From positions 1-8,656 of the forward strand of contig CAMDVY010000103.1 in assembly GCA_945878745.1 (NCBI GenBank): a stretch of DNA of 8,656 nt. Reading direction: 5' to 3'. Every line of letters begins with the position of its first letter. The stretch's first letter is position 1. The notes under the pieces were generated by a model that was given only the letters and a program-made list of their open reading frames with translations, made no database searches and was not told where the DNA came from. Positions 7,822 through 8,656 of this stretch are shown here, one piece after another. Source of the DNA: Klebsiella pneumoniae (GTDB lineage Bacteria; Pseudomonadota; Gammaproteobacteria; Pseudomonadales; Azotimanducaceae). A program made the translations under genes and the position numbers.

Positions 7822-8656
7822 TCAACGATGGTAAAAGTCAGGTGCCGGCGAACGATCAGGCAGCACAGCCACCGTCTCATCCACCTCTCGATAACAGACC
7901 GATGCAAACAATTCGGCTTCCAGTTTATCGAGATGCGCTGACCGTCCCGACGATTGGCGGCCATCGATAAACTGGTCCGGACGATCGAACCACAACTCCG
8001 TAAGGCAATCCCATGCACCGAAGAACTTCTCGCGCTCAGCGGCGCCCTTGGGTGTAAAGGCGTCAGCGCCTGGCTCGAAAAACTTGCTCATCACATCCAC
8101 CGGAGCACGGAAGTTCATGACCAGTCCACGCAAACCCGGCAATTGAACCAGGCGAGCGGCATAACGGCCTGTGACATAGCTGCGAAACAGCTCGGCTGGC
8201 AAGCCGGGCTGCTGCTTCGCAAACTGGGTCAGCTTGAACACCTTTCGTTCCGGCCGCCGGACCGGCATCGCCACATGTTCAACCACCATGAACTGGAACG
8301 GTGAGCCGCCGTACAACCACGCGCCATCACCCCCAACTGCGGCCACCCGAGGATCATCTTCCAATCCGTTCGGGCCAGCCTTGTCACGTGCAGGTGTTTT
8401 CGCCGACAGATAGGTATCCAGTGAATCAAACAGCAACTGACCCCAGCCATCCCATAGCGCGTCGAAGCCAGTAAATTCATTGTGTGTAATGCGACTCGCC
8501 AGTGGTCCCAGCGTCTGTTCGATAGGTGTGTTGGCCTGCACGTTCAACACGTAGCCGCGAATGTTGTTGAGACGCCGACCATAGGAGTTGTGATAACCCA
8601 CGTGCGCCGCACGATACTCATCGTGGGTCAGGTCGGGATGGCGACGAACAAAACCA
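7822..8656 (-). CDS. EthD domain-containing protein with two tandem EthD-like halves, 5' end beyond the right edge
   Basis: I read 277 residues from the right edge to the TGA; only the first few residues of the protein are missing. A GTG at 8601 is not the real start, because the frame continues upstream as FVRRHPDLTHDEYRAAHVGYH, a clear EthD signature (compare RrpgLt.eeF...H). EthD proteins have a small ferredoxin-like alpha/beta fold and normally form dimers. The family is named from an ethyl tert-butyl ether degradation cluster, and some relatives decarboxylate or cyclise polyketides. Here the pattern occurs twice: visible residues 4-39 (RRHPDLTHDEYRAAHVGYH...RGYVLNV) align with 146-182 (AKQQPGLPAELFRSYVTGRYAARL...RGLVMNF), and later stretches of the two halves also correspond. 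His18 and His22 of the first half are Gly163 and Ala167-like positions in the second. As first visible gene of the cassette it probably handles a pathway intermediate; the reaction is unknown. Confidence 0.87.
   Translation of the reverse strand, partial: GFVRRHPDLTHDEYRAAHVGYHNSYGRRLNNIRGYVLNVQANTPIEQTLGPLASRITHNEFTGFDALWDGWGQLLFDSLDTYLSAKTPARDKAGPNGLEDDPRVAAVGGDGAWLYGGSPFQFMVVEHVAMPVRRPERKVFKLTQFAKQQPGLPAELFRSYVTGRYAARLVQLPGLRGLVMNFRAPVDVMSKFFEPGADAFTPKGAAEREKFFGAWDCLTELWFDRPDQFIDGRQSSGRSAHLDKLEAELFASVCYREVDETVAVLPDRSPAPDFYHR

Noticed and set aside
7767..8018. N-terminal extension of the aldehyde dehydrogenase frame (84 extra codons)
   Set aside because: It overlaps the EthD coding sequence, shows no ALDH similarity, and the ATG at 7766 gives a normal-length enzyme with a ribosome binding site.
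8599..8601. GTG as the start of the EthD gene
   Set aside because: The frame continues upstream to the window edge with the conserved EthD opening (RRHPDLTHDEYRAAH), so the true start lies outside.

Overview
All genes in this window lie on the minus strand, and nearly the whole window is coding. Base composition is moderately GC-rich. The proteins look like those of a Gram-negative proteobacterium: a periplasmic lipoprotein alpha-2-macroglobulin close to the Enterobacterial YfhM type, a spinster-like MFS carrier, and a catabolic-looking aldehyde dehydrogenase set. A free-living gammaproteobacterium or a related proteobacterium is likely, but the genus cannot be read from the sequence.

Read in the direction of transcription (right to left), the first unit is a tight four-gene cassette. 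It begins with an EthD-domain protein whose first codons lie beyond the right edge (8656 to 7822). After a 55-nt gap comes an NAD(P)-type aldehyde dehydrogenase (7766 to 6285). An NTF2/SnoaL-like protein (6288 to 5728) overlaps it by ATGA. After 16 nt comes a 12-helix MFS transporter (5711 to 4368). The spacing and shared direction suggest one transcript. The likely theme is uptake and oxidation of a small organic, perhaps aromatic, terpenoid or steroid-like, compound: the MFS protein would carry it, the EthD and NTF2-fold proteins would act on or bind intermediates, and the aldehyde dehydrogenase would oxidise an aldehyde to an acid. The substrate is not visible in the sequence.

A 106-nt gap with a perfect 14-bp palindrome at the MFS stop codon separates this cassette from the second unit. 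That unit is a large lipoprotein alpha-2-macroglobulin (4261 to the left edge, 1,420 residues visible, C-terminus missing). It keeps a Cys-x-Glu-Gln thioester motif and a lipobox, and should be a periplasmic protease trap. Its position beside the cassette is probably incidental.

The most unusual items are the EthD protein, which is an internal duplication of two EthD-like halves with the histidines kept in only one, and the cassette as a possible uncharacterised catabolic pathway. There is no sign of mobile elements, CRISPR arrays, tRNA or rRNA genes.
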